Source: Herbidospora sakaeratensis (GTDB lineage Bacteria; Actinomycetota; Actinomycetes; Streptosporangiales; Streptosporangiaceae). Taken from it: a stretch of 64,000 bases of DNA. The notes beneath the pieces are model-generated. The model had not been told where the DNA came from and searched no databases. It was given only the letters and a program-made list of their open reading frames with translations. This document shows positions 47,516 to 55,737 of this stretch, one piece after another (positions within the stretch are counted from its first letter, which is position 1; each line of letters starts with the position of its first letter). The stretch covers positions 226,908 through 290,907 of the forward strand of contig NZ_BBXC01000016.1 of NCBI RefSeq assembly GCF_001570525.1, in the 5' to 3' direction. A program made the position numbers and the translations under genes.

Positions 47516-48154
47516 ATGACCTATACGGGAGACGTGTCCAAGGGCGGCCCGGCCGACGTCCGGGAGCTGGAGAAGATCACCATCGCCAAGATGGAGGTCG
47601 GCGACTTCGGCAACAACGCCTACCTGATCCGCTGCCGCGAGACCGGCGACGGCATGCTGATCGACGCCGCCGCCGAGCCAGGGAGGATCCTGGAGCTGAT
47701 CGGGCGCCAGCCCATCAGCGTGATCGTGACCACCCACCAGCACGGCGACCACTGGGGCGCCCTGGAGGAGGTCGTCAAGGCGACCGGCGCGACCGTGGTG
47801 GCGGGCCGCGAGGACGCCGCCGCGCTGCCGGTCGAGGCCCGGCCCGTCGACGGCGGCGACCGGGTGACCGTGGGCGTGACCGACCTGGAGGTGATCCACC
47901 TGCGCGGCCACACGCCCGGCTCGATCGCCCTCTACTACCCGGGCCACGTCTTCACGGGCGACTCGCTGTTCCCGGGCGGCGTGGGCAACACCCAGAAGGA
48001 CGCCGAGCGGTTCACCCGGCTCTACACCGACGTCGTCGAGCGGATCTTCGACCGGTTCGACGACGACACGTGGGTCTACCCGGGCCACGGGAAGGACACC
48101 ACGCTCGGGGCCGAACGCCCCGCGCTGCCCGAGTGGAAGGCGCGCGGCTGGTAG
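47516..48154 (+). CDS. Metallo-beta-lactamase-fold hydrolase (glyoxalase II-like)
   Basis: 212 residues. The binuclear zinc set is complete: TTHQHGDHW, His in LRGHTPGS, Asp in FTGDSLFPG and His in VYPGHGKD. The compact length and GDSLFPGGVGNT favour a glyoxalase II/thioester or persulphide-type hydrolase. It is coupled to the mycothiol-type isomerase gene upstream and convergent with a small gene downstream. Confidence 0.9.
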   Translation: MTYTGDVSKGGPADVRELEKITIAKMEVGDFGNNAYLIRCRETGDGMLIDAAAEPGRILELIGRQPISVIVTTHQHGDHWGALEEVVKATGATVVAGREDAAALPVEARPVDGGDRVTVGVTDLEVIHLRGHTPGSIALYYPGHVFTGDSLFPGGVGNTQKDAERFTRLYTDVVERIFDRFDDDTWVYPGHGKDTTLGAERPALPEWKARGW

Positions 48155-48427
48155 TCAGCGCGCGCCCAGCACCTTGGCGATGAGCGTGGCGGCGGCGTCG
48201 GGCTCGTCGGCGCTCTCCACCACCTCGCCCCACGACCACCGGTAGAACCAGCCGCCCTGCAGCGAGACGCAGTCGACGGTCTCGTTGAGCAGGGCGGCCT
48301 CGGGGTCGCTCACCTTCAGCGACGGCGGATCGAGCCGAAGGGTGACGGCGAAGCCGCGCTGTTCGAGCTCACGCGCCAGCTTGCCGAGGAAGTAGGACCG
48401 GGTGAGCTCACGCGGGGCGGTCGCCAT
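48155..48427 (-). CDS. Small conserved hypothetical protein
   Basis: 90 residues from ATG 48427. It has one alpha/beta domain (RSYFLGKLARELEQRGFAV; LQGGWFYRWSWGEVV). I recognise no family. Its frame has strong G/C third-position bias, and it ends directly at the stop of the MBL hydrolase on the other strand. It may be cotranscribed with pssA, 28 bases upstream. Confidence 0.72.
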   Translation of the reverse strand: MATAPRELTRSYFLGKLARELEQRGFAVTLRLDPPSLKVSDPEAALLNETVDCVSLQGGWFYRWSWGEVVESADEPDAAATLIAKVLGAR

Positions 48428-48455
48428 ACGTTCATTCAACGCCCGGCGAGGACGG

Positions 48456-49286
48456 CTAACCAGAGCTCGAGAGGCGCTCTTTGCGCTTGGCACGCCGGAA
48501 CATGAGCACCCGCAGCGGGATCGCCGACACGATCGCGATCTGCATGATCGCGCCGACCTGGATGAGCTGGTCGCCGCCGGGCAGCCCGGCCGCCCAGATC
48601 GTGAGGCAGGCGACGTTGATCATCATCCAGCCGAGCACGACCGCCGCCAGGTTGCCCTTGGGCTTGGGGTACTCGATCCGGCTGATCATCAGGTAGGACG
48701 TGGCGAAGATGCCGAGGATCGTCCAGATCGTCGGCTGGAACAGCAGCACGATCGACACGATCGTCATGGCGCCCATGGGGATGGGCAGGCCCATGAAGTC
48801 GCCGCTCTTGGTCTTCACACAGGCGAACCGGGCCAGCCGGATGACGCCGGCGAGCAGCACCGACGCCGCGGCGGCCAAGACCAGCCACAGTGGCAGCGGG
48901 GCGTCGAAACCGCCCCAGATCACGATCATGAACGCCGGCGCGAAGCCGAAGCTGATCACGTCGGCCAGGTTGTCGAGCTCGGCGCCCATCGCCGAGGCCC
49001 GGAACCGGCGGGCCACCAGCCCGTCGAACAGGTCACAGGTCGCCCCGACGAGCAGCAGCACGACGGCGGTGCCGAAGAACCGCGGGTCGGGCTCGAACTT
49101 GCCGGTCATCCTGAGCTGGTCGATCGCGCTGTACGCCAGCACGACCACCGACAGGAACCCCGACAACGCGTTGCCCAGGGAGAGCAGGTCGGCGGCCGAC
49201 AGCCGGAACGCCTTGCCGACCGGCCCTATCGGTTCTTCCTCTTCTTCGACGGACCAGCCTCCGGCCCTGATATCAGGCGCGGTCAA
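48456..49286 (-). CDS. pssA: CDP-diacylglycerol-serine O-phosphatidyltransferase
   Basis: 276 residues with about eight helices and the full CDP-alcohol phosphotransferase signature (DGLVARRFRASAMGAELDNL, continuing to ADV). It makes phosphatidylserine, the substrate of the neighbouring psd product. Its start overlaps the psd 3' end by 14 bases. Confidence 0.94.
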   Translation of the reverse strand: MTAPDIRAGGWSVEEEEEPIGPVGKAFRLSAADLLSLGNALSGFLSVVVLAYSAIDQLRMTGKFEPDPRFFGTAVVLLLVGATCDLFDGLVARRFRASAMGAELDNLADVISFGFAPAFMIVIWGGFDAPLPLWLVLAAAASVLLAGVIRLARFACVKTKSGDFMGLPIPMGAMTIVSIVLLFQPTIWTILGIFATSYLMISRIEYPKPKGNLAAVVLGWMMINVACLTIWAAGLPGGDQLIQVGAIMQIAIVSAIPLRVLMFRRAKRKERLSSSG

Positions 49287-49917
49287 TGCGGGTCACCCCA
49301 GCCACGGTCTTGTCGCCGACGGTCACGGCGGGCTCGACGCCCTCGGGCAGGTAGAGGTCGACCCGGGAGCCCAGCCGGATCAACCCGACGCGGTCGCCCT
49401 GGGCGACCTTCGCGCCGGCCTGCAGGTAGGGGACGATTCGGCGCGCGACGGCCCCGGCGATCTGGACCATCTCGATGTCGCCGAGCGCGGTGTCGAAGTG
49501 CCACACCACACGTTCGTTCTTGTCGCTGTCCTTGTTGAACGCGGGCACGAAGCCCCCCGCGACGTGCTCGACCGAGACGACGGTCCCGGCGACGGGGGCG
49601 CGGTTGACGTGGACGTTCAGCGGGCTCATGAAGATGGCGACGCGGGTGCGGCCGTCGGTCCAGGGGTCGACGCTCTGCACGACGCCGTCGGCGGGCGAGA
49701 GCAGCCGCCCGGCGCCGGGCGAACGGTCAGGATCGCGGAAGAACCAGAGCATCCCTCCCGTGAGGGCCGTCAGCGGCACCGCCGCGAGAGCCCACTTGGG
49801 AGACCGGGCGGTCAGGACCGCGGTGACGGCCGCCGCGGCCGCTGTCGGAGCCAGCCACGGCGACACACCGCGCGCGAGCCGTACACGCGGGCGAGGACTT
49901 TCCATTTCGTTCGACAC
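49273..49917 (-). CDS. psd: Phosphatidylserine decarboxylase (short type)
   Basis: 214 residues, the short PSD-A-like form with one N-terminal anchor. The autocleavage site is the GSR triplet in RLGSRVDLYLP near residue 180, instead of GST; the serine that becomes the pyruvoyl group is present. Upstream conserved blocks FFRDPDR, SPADGVV and MSPLNVHVNR are intact. It makes phosphatidylethanolamine. Start GTG 49917 or ATG 49905. Confidence 0.93.
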   Translation of the reverse strand: MSNEMESPRPRVRLARGVSPWLAPTAAAAAVTAVLTARSPKWALAAVPLTALTGGMLWFFRDPDRSPGAGRLLSPADGVVQSVDPWTDGRTRVAIFMSPLNVHVNRAPVAGTVVSVEHVAGGFVPAFNKDSDKNERVVWHFDTALGDIEMVQIAGAVARRIVPYLQAGAKVAQGDRVGLIRLGSRVDLYLPEGVEPAVTVGDKTVAGVTRIDRA

Positions 49918-49935
49918 TAGGAGCCTTTGTACTCT

Positions 49936-49963
49936 TTTGCGACTAGAGGACGGATTTGCGACT
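49936..49963. promoter_or_regulatory. psd: Direct repeats upstream of psd
   Basis: TTTGCGACT occurs at 49936-49944 and again at 49955-49963, 19 bases apart, just upstream of the psd start. Two half-sites near two helical turns apart suggest a regulator site; nothing more can be said from sequence. Confidence 0.3.
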
Positions 49964-50045
49964 TAAGCAGTTATGTTACCGATGCCACAGTCCCTAACCG
50001 TCCTCTTTCGCGTCAAGCGCGGCACCCCGGAGGGGTTTCGAGGCT

Positions 50046-51032
50046 TTAGTGGTGCTCCGCCTGCTCGGTGGCGGCGTCCTTCTCGACGGCCGGGGTGCGG
50101 CGGGACTTGATGATGCTCGCCACCGTCGTGACCACCATCGTGCCGATGATGACGCTCAGCGAGACCTGGATGGGGATCTTCGGCGCCCACTCGACGACGT
50201 CGTGCATGGCCTCGAGGATCAGCTTCGCGCCGATGAAGGCGAGGATGAACGCCAGGCCGTAGCTGAGGTAGACCAGGCGCTGCAGCAGACCGCCGAGGAG
50301 GAAGTAGAGCTGCCGCAGACCCATCAGGGCGAACGCGTTGGCGGTGAAGACGATGAACGCGTCGGTGGTCAGACCGAAGATCGCGGGGATGGAGTCGAGG
50401 GCGAACAGCAGGTCGGTGCTGCCGATGGCGATCATGACGATCAGCATCGGGGTGACCATCTTCTTGCCGTCGACCCGGACGATCATCTTGGAGCCGACGT
50501 AGTCGGGGGTGGTCGGGAACGCCCGGCGCGCGTAGCGCAGCAGGATGTTCTCGTCGAAGTCCTCTTCGCTCTTGTTGTGGTCGCGGATCATCGTGTACGC
50601 GGTGTAGAGGAGGATCGCGCCGAACACGTAGAAGAGCCAGTGGAAGGAGTTGAGGGCGGCGGCGCCGACGACGATGAAGAAGCCGCGCATGACCAGCGCT
50701 ATCAGGATGCCGATCGTCAGCACCTTGTGCTGGTAGGCCTTCGGCACCGCGAACCTGGACATGATGATGAAGAACACGAACAGGTTGTCGATGCTCAGGC
50801 TGTATTCGGTGATGTAACCGGCGAAGAACTCACCCGACTGCTGAGGACCCGCGAAGATCAGCAGGCCGATCCCGAACAGCACGGCGAGCGCGACGTACAG
50901 ACCCACCCAGAAGCCCGCCTGACGGAGGGAGAACTCCTTGGGCTCTCCTCTGTCGACGACCCACAGGTCGACGGCGATGACCACGAGCAGGCCGATGATG
51001 ACGGCAGCCCAACCCCACACGGGAATGTCCAA
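50046..51032 (-). CDS. TerC-family integral membrane protein
   Basis: 328 residues with about eight or nine helices and the TerC signatures (EYSLSIDNLFVFFIIM, STDLLFALDSIPAIFGLT), whose acidic residues lie in membrane helices. TerC/Alx proteins take part in manganese export or metal insertion at the membrane. The TTG start at 51032 follows GGAGGG by nine bases. The upstream RNA carries a yybP-ykoY-like element and a hairpin that can hide the ribosome-binding site, supporting manganese control. Confidence 0.92.
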   Translation of the reverse strand: MDIPVWGWAAVIIGLLVVIAVDLWVVDRGEPKEFSLRQAGFWVGLYVALAVLFGIGLLIFAGPQQSGEFFAGYITEYSLSIDNLFVFFIIMSRFAVPKAYQHKVLTIGILIALVMRGFFIVVGAAALNSFHWLFYVFGAILLYTAYTMIRDHNKSEEDFDENILLRYARRAFPTTPDYVGSKMIVRVDGKKMVTPMLIVMIAIGSTDLLFALDSIPAIFGLTTDAFIVFTANAFALMGLRQLYFLLGGLLQRLVYLSYGLAFILAFIGAKLILEAMHDVVEWAPKIPIQVSLSVIIGTMVVTTVASIIKSRRTPAVEKDAATEQAEHH

Positions 51033-51042
51033 TTCCTTAATC

Positions 51043-51075
51043 CCTCCGGCGCGCGACGAAACACACTGCCGGAGG
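51043..51075 (-). promoter_or_regulatory. Shine-Dalgarno-sequestering hairpin of the TerC gene
   Basis: On the minus strand CCTCCGGC (51075-51068) can pair perfectly with GCCGGAGG (51050-51043), which contains the ribosome-binding site GGAGGG. A GGAG just upstream of the first arm could pair with its CTCC instead, giving two competing structures, as expected for a translational switch. Confidence 0.6.
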
Positions 51076-51089
51076 TCTCTCCCGCCCCT

Positions 51090-51185
51090 GGAAAAGCTCC
51101 AGACACGGACCGACGGCCCCGGGTGCTGACACCGTGATGACGGGACCGTCGCGAAGGGATACTCCCCCCCAACGCGAACAGTATA
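51090..51185 (-). promoter_or_regulatory. Probable yybP-ykoY (manganese) riboswitch aptamer
   Basis: Read on the minus strand, the leader contains GGGGAGTATCCC, then CGTCATCACGG and GTGTCAGCACCC, in the order and spacing of yybP-ykoY aptamers, whose two conserved loops carry such sequences. Known yybP-ykoY elements bind Mn2+ and often precede terC/alx or mntP genes, exactly the case here. The boundaries are approximate. Confidence 0.65.
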
Positions 51186-51277
51186 GAGACCCGCCCCAAG
51201 GGCTACTGAACCCCAGGGGCAGGTTTCCTGAACGAATTATTCCTCTCAACCCGGAACAAGCCCGGGTGATTCCCCGC

Positions 51278-52294
51278 TCAGCCGTAGTTCTTCAAGGCCG
51301 CGTCGACCGCGTCGGCCTCGTCGGGCAGCGCCCTTCCCCGGGCCAGGGCAGCGGCCGACAACTCCTCGGCGAGCTCCGCGTCGAGCAGCAGCCGCACCAG
51401 CTCCGCCCACAACCGCCCGTGGTCGCCGGACGGGACCAGCAGCCCCGCCTCTCCCACCATCGAGGGGACGCCGCCCACGGCGAAGCCCACGACGGGCACC
51501 CCGGCCCGCAGCGCCTCCTGGACGGTCAGCGGCTGTCCCTCCCACCGGCTCGGCACCACCAGGGCGGTCGCCGCCCGCAGCAGCGCGGCCACGTCGTCGC
51601 GCGGGCCGAGCAGGATCACGGGGAGGTTCTCCCGGGTGATGCGCTCCTGGAGCGCGCCGTGCAGCGGCCCCTCGCCCGCGACGCCGAAGACAACGTCCTC
51701 CGGATAGGGACCGGCCGCCGCGTCGAGCAGCACCTCCAGCCCCTTCTGCTGGGCCAGCCGCGCCACGGTCAGCAGCACCCTCTTCCCGCCGAACTCGGTG
51801 GTGGCGGGCAGGTCGGCCAGCGGCGGCGCGGGCACCACGGCCGGGCCGACCGCCCGCGCGCCGAGCGCCGTCATGCGCTCGCACAGGTCGGGCGAGACCC
51901 CCAGGACCACGTCGGCCCGCCGGGCCACCACCCGTTCGAGGGTCGCGTAGACCGCGCCGACCGCGCCCCCGGCGGTGACCGCGTTGTGCAGCGTCACCAC
52001 GAGCCGGCGCGGCCGGGCCAGCGCGGCCAGGGCGCCGGCCCGCAGCCCGTGGGCGTGCACGACGTCGGCCGGGATCCGGCGCAGCGCCGCCACCGTCCGG
52101 GCGTCGTTCACCGGGTGGGGCCGGTCGGAGACCGGGATCTCGGCGAAAGTCTGGGTGAAGCCGAACCGGTCGCGGGTCTCGGCCGGGCCGGCCACGACGA
52201 CCTCGTGCCCCCGGGCCGCGAAGCCGTCGGCGAGGGTGCGCACGTGGCGGCCCACTCCCCCGGCGCTGGTGCCGAGGGTCAGCAGGATCTTCAC
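51278..52294 (-). CDS. GT4-family glycosyltransferase
   Basis: 338 residues from GTG 52294, overlapping the flippase stop by four bases. GT-B fold: N-terminal GTSAGGVGRHV, a mid-region VVHAHGL, and the C-terminal donor site VLLTVARLAQQKGLE and PSRWEGQPLTVQEAL with the EX7E motif. The position downstream of a MurJ-like flippase and an MraY-like transferase suggests it adds a sugar to a lipid-linked intermediate. Donor and acceptor are unknown. Confidence 0.9.
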   Translation of the reverse strand: MKILLTLGTSAGGVGRHVRTLADGFAARGHEVVVAGPAETRDRFGFTQTFAEIPVSDRPHPVNDARTVAALRRIPADVVHAHGLRAGALAALARPRRLVVTLHNAVTAGGAVGAVYATLERVVARRADVVLGVSPDLCERMTALGARAVGPAVVPAPPLADLPATTEFGGKRVLLTVARLAQQKGLEVLLDAAAGPYPEDVVFGVAGEGPLHGALQERITRENLPVILLGPRDDVAALLRAATALVVPSRWEGQPLTVQEALRAGVPVVGFAVGGVPSMVGEAGLLVPSGDHGRLWAELVRLLLDAELAEELSAAALARGRALPDEADAVDAALKNYG

Positions 52295-53859
52295 CGTCTG
52301 ATCACTTCCTTGAGGTCGTCGCGGTCGATCGCGGCGGCGACCGCCCCGCCGAATCCGGCCGCCACGATCCCGGCCAGGCCCGCCACCAGCACACTGCCCC
52401 ACAGGCCGGGGGCGCCGAGCAGCCAGACGACGGCCCACCCGGCCGCCGCCCCCGTCACGCCCCCGGCGACCGCCGCGAGCACGGCCCGGGTGAGCCCCTC
52501 CAGCGGGCCGTACGCCCGTCTGACCGCCATCAGCAGCAGGACGCCCGCGGTGGTCATCCCGATCGTGCCGCCCAGGCCGAGGGCGCCGACCGCCCAGTCG
52601 TCGGGCAGGGCGAGCACCAGGGCGACCTGGGCGACGATCGCCACGAGCCAGCCGATGACCTGGTCGCGCGCGGCCGGACGGCCGTGGCCGCCCGCGTACA
52701 GGACGCGGGACAGGTGGGCCATCAGGCCGTAGCCGACCAGGCCGGGGGCGAAGGCCGCGATGCCGAGCGCCAGCTGATCGGGGGGCACGTCGGACTTGGT
52801 CGTCAGGAACACCTCGGCGACCGGGACGGCCACCGCGACCAGCGCGCCCGCCGCCAGGCCGGAGATGAGGACCACCGCCCGGGTGGTGCGGGCGGCCAGT
52901 TCGGCGAACGCCCGCCGGTCGCCGGCCTCCCAGCGCGCCGACAACACGGGGAACGCGCTGGTGGCGATGGGGACGGCGAGGACGGCGTACGGGACCAGGT
53001 AGACGGCCCACGCGTAGTTGTAGGCGGCCAGCCGCCCCGCGCCGCCCTCGTTGGCCAGCCTGACCACCACGGCCATCGCGGCCTGCTGGGCGAGCAGGGC
53101 GCTCAGCCCGGCCGCCGCCAGGCGCTTGACCTGGGGCGCGACCCCGGGCGGGAAACTCAGCGTCGGCCGCCAGCGCAGGCGCAGGCGGGCCACCGGCCCC
53201 ACCACGGTGAGCACCAGGGCCAGCACGCCGAGGGTGGTGCCGACCGAGAGCACGAGCTCGGCCGCGCGGGGCAGCCCGGCGACGTCGACCGTGCCGCCCA
53301 GCGGGACGAACGCCAGGTAGGCCGCGATGACCACGACACTCGACACGAGCGGGGCCAGCGCGGGCCCGGCGAAGCGCCGGTGGGCCTGCAGGACCCCGTA
53401 GAGGACGACCGCCAGACCGTACAGGAGAATCTGCGGCGCGAAGACGACGAGCATGTGCGCGGCGAGCACCACGACGTCCCCGGCGTCGCACCCGGCCAGC
53501 GCGCCGGGCACGAACAGCCCCACGACGGGGCCGGCGAACAGCGCGGCCAGCACGCTCAGCGGCACCAGCAGCACGACGACCCAGGTCAGCAGCCCCGACG
53601 CGATGCGCCCTGCGGTCTCGCGGTCGCCCCGCTCGGCCGCGCCCGCGAGCACCGGCACGACCATGCCCGCCAGCGCGCCGCCGACGACGATCTCGAAGAT
53701 CAGGTTGGGCACCGCGTTCGCGGTGAAGTAGGCCGTCGACAGGCAGCCCGTGCCCACCGTCTTGGCGAACACCAGCTGCTTGGCGAAGCCGGTGACCCGC
53801 GCCGCGATCGTGATGACGCCGATGAGCAGGGCCGCGCCCGCGACCCCCCGGGTGGTCAA
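52291..53859 (-). CDS. MurJ/MviN-family lipid flippase
   Basis: 522 residues, about 14 helices, MOP superfamily. It has the MviN features FANAVPNLIFEIVVGGAL-like first block (here TAYFTANAVPNLIFEIVVG) and PVLSARWEAGDRRAF after TM7. The canonical actinobacterial MurJ carries a large extra cytoplasmic domain and lies elsewhere; this shorter copy in the steA-steB neighbourhood may flip a different lipid-linked sugar. TTG start overlaps the upstream stop by four bases. No symbol is given because the substrate is uncertain. Confidence 0.88.
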   Translation of the reverse strand: MTTRGVAGAALLIGVITIAARVTGFAKQLVFAKTVGTGCLSTAYFTANAVPNLIFEIVVGGALAGMVVPVLAGAAERGDRETAGRIASGLLTWVVVLLVPLSVLAALFAGPVVGLFVPGALAGCDAGDVVVLAAHMLVVFAPQILLYGLAVVLYGVLQAHRRFAGPALAPLVSSVVVIAAYLAFVPLGGTVDVAGLPRAAELVLSVGTTLGVLALVLTVVGPVARLRLRWRPTLSFPPGVAPQVKRLAAAGLSALLAQQAAMAVVVRLANEGGAGRLAAYNYAWAVYLVPYAVLAVPIATSAFPVLSARWEAGDRRAFAELAARTTRAVVLISGLAAGALVAVAVPVAEVFLTTKSDVPPDQLALGIAAFAPGLVGYGLMAHLSRVLYAGGHGRPAARDQVIGWLVAIVAQVALVLALPDDWAVGALGLGGTIGMTTAGVLLLMAVRRAYGPLEGLTRAVLAAVAGGVTGAAAGWAVVWLLGAPGLWGSVLVAGLAGIVAAGFGGAVAAAIDRDDLKEVIRR

Positions 53860-54704
53860 GGGGTGGGCCGGGTGACCTCGGCCGGAGGCGGCACCGGGCG
53901 TCGCCCGAGCATGTCGAGCCGGTTCAGCACCGGATTACCCGCGATCACCTTGGTGAACGACACCTTCTCCGACGCGGCCGTCAGCGCCGCCACGGTGCCC
54001 AGCACGGCCAGCCGCCCCGGCCGCCCCAGCCGCTGCGCGGCGGCCAGCCCCAGCAGCGCGCCGAGCGCGTTGGCCCCGGTGTCGCCGAGCATCGCGCGTT
54101 CGGCCAGGTCGTCGGGGAGCAGCGCGGCGGCCGCCCCGAGGGGCACGGCCGCCAGCGGCGACCCGGCGAGCGGCGCCCCCGCCAACAGGCCGACCTTGAT
54201 CGCCCGGCCGGGCCGCAGGTCGAACAGGTTGGCCAGGTTGGCCGACCCGGCGATCAGCAGGCCGTCGACGGCGATGTCGGCCACGTTCCGGCGGGTCAGC
54301 GCGGCGGCGGCCAGGCCGGTCGCGCCGATGCCGAGGATCTTCACCGCGCCGCTGGTGACCTGCCCCTTGCGCAGCGCGGACAGGTGGCCCTTGAAACCCT
54401 TGGAGGCGCTGGTGCCGAACACGTCGTCGTAGGCGCCGAGCGCGCCGCAGGCCACGGAGGTCAGCACCCCGGCGGCCTTCACCTTGAGAGGAAGACCGGG
54501 CGCGAGCGCCAGCGCGGCCCCCGCCCCCGCCGCGAACGCCGGGCCTTCGAGCAGCGTGACGGGCTCGCCGCGGTGGTTCACGCGGGCCCAGGTCTTCTCG
54601 TCGCCGAAGGGCTGCTTCCTGGTGAAGGTCGTGTAGGCGACCCGCGCGGCGGCCGCACCGAGCGCCGCCCCCGCCAGGGCGAGGAGCAGGGGACGTTGAG
54701 TCAC
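53856..54704 (-). CDS. MraY/WecA-like polyprenyl-phosphate sugar-1-phosphate transferase homologue
   Basis: 282 residues, shorter than MraY (about 360). It keeps GAYDDVFG (the Asp-Asp motif), NLANLFDLRPGRA (in place of NLTDGLDG) and GDTGANALGALLG, all in cytoplasmic loops between hydrophobic helices. The C-terminal His-rich loop of MraY is not seen, so activity or substrate may differ. It lies between steB and the flippase gene with overlapping or close spacing. Confidence 0.78.
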   Translation of the reverse strand: MTQRPLLLALAGAALGAAAARVAYTTFTRKQPFGDEKTWARVNHRGEPVTLLEGPAFAAGAGAALALAPGLPLKVKAAGVLTSVACGALGAYDDVFGTSASKGFKGHLSALRKGQVTSGAVKILGIGATGLAAAALTRRNVADIAVDGLLIAGSANLANLFDLRPGRAIKVGLLAGAPLAGSPLAAVPLGAAAALLPDDLAERAMLGDTGANALGALLGLAAAQRLGRPGRLAVLGTVAALTAASEKVSFTKVIAGNPVLNRLDMLGRRPVPPPAEVTRPTP

Positions 54705-54720
54705 GGCGGATCCTTCCGGG

Positions 54721-55737
54721 TCAGCCCGTGGACGAGGCCACGGGAGACGAGGTGGCTGAGGGAGTGGCGGAGGGGGTGACGGACGGCGTGATCGCGGGCA
54801 CGGCCGGAGCCGGCTCGAACGCGGTCGCGCCGCTGCCGATCCCGTAGGCGCCCGACTGCCCGCCGAGCTGCTCCCGGAGCGCGTCGACCACGACGATCCG
54901 GCCCGAGGGCAGGTCGAGGGTGTCGACGCTGGAGACCTGGGAGGTCTCCTCGCCCGAGTCGAGCAGCGCGGCGATGACGCCGCCGGTCGCCGAGGCGGCG
55001 GTGGTGCCGGTCATGACGGTACCGAGCCCGGCCTTGTCGAGGGCGCCCGACACCGAAACGATCGCCCCGTTCATGGTCTCGGCGGTCTCGCCCTCGTAGG
55101 GCAGCGCGGGCGCGACCACGATCGCCAGGGTCGCCCGGTCGGCCGGCTCGCCGGAGACCGCGATGAAGCCGCCCTCCTGGAAGGCCGACAGCACGGTCGA
55201 GGCAGCCGTGTTGACGGTGCCCGCCTGCGGCCGCATGTTCGTCACGAGCGCGGCGGCCAGCACGGTGCCCGCCTTGTCGTAGGGCGTCGCGCCCTCGGGG
55301 AAGGCCGCCCCGGCCGGGGCGAGCTGGGTCGCCAGGCCGTCGACGACCCCGGCCTGCTCGGCCTCCAGGAAGCCCTCGGTCAGCGACACCCGGCCCGTGT
55401 AGGTCGCCCCCGCCAGTTCGAGCACCTCGCGCAGCGGGTCGCGCAGCGCCGTGGGCGCGCCCGGCGCCTCGACGACCACGACGCGCTCGCCCGCCAGGTC
55501 GCGCTCGACCAGTTCGGCGGTGGCGGAGGCGACGAAGGTGTTGTTGCCGTCTTCGCGGGCCTGCTGCGCGGCCATCTCGGCCTGCAGGGTCAGGTTGTTC
55601 TTCTTCAGGGTCTCGGCGGTCACCTGCGTCGATTCGATGATCGGATCCTGGATGACGGTGCTGCCGAGCACGATGCCCACGGTCAGCGCCAGGAAGATCG
55701 CCACGATGGAGACGAGGTGATAGCGAAAATCGATCAC
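54721..55737 (-). CDS. steB: SteB/MctB-family membrane-anchored protein
   Basis: 338 residues. One N-terminal helix (YHLVSIVAIFLALTVGIVLGS) is followed by a coiled coil (LKKNNLTLQAEMAAQQAR), a large extracytoplasmic alpha/beta domain and a Pro/Ser/Thr tail. Database entries often say copper transporter after Mtb MctB; in Corynebacterium SteB partners SteA at the septum. The ATG overlaps the steA stop by four bases. Confidence 0.88.
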   Translation of the reverse strand: MIDFRYHLVSIVAIFLALTVGIVLGSTVIQDPIIESTQVTAETLKKNNLTLQAEMAAQQAREDGNNTFVASATAELVERDLAGERVVVVEAPGAPTALRDPLREVLELAGATYTGRVSLTEGFLEAEQAGVVDGLATQLAPAGAAFPEGATPYDKAGTVLAAALVTNMRPQAGTVNTAASTVLSAFQEGGFIAVSGEPADRATLAIVVAPALPYEGETAETMNGAIVSVSGALDKAGLGTVMTGTTAASATGGVIAALLDSGEETSQVSSVDTLDLPSGRIVVVDALREQLGGQSGAYGIGSGATAFEPAPAVPAITPSVTPSATPSATSSPVASSTG

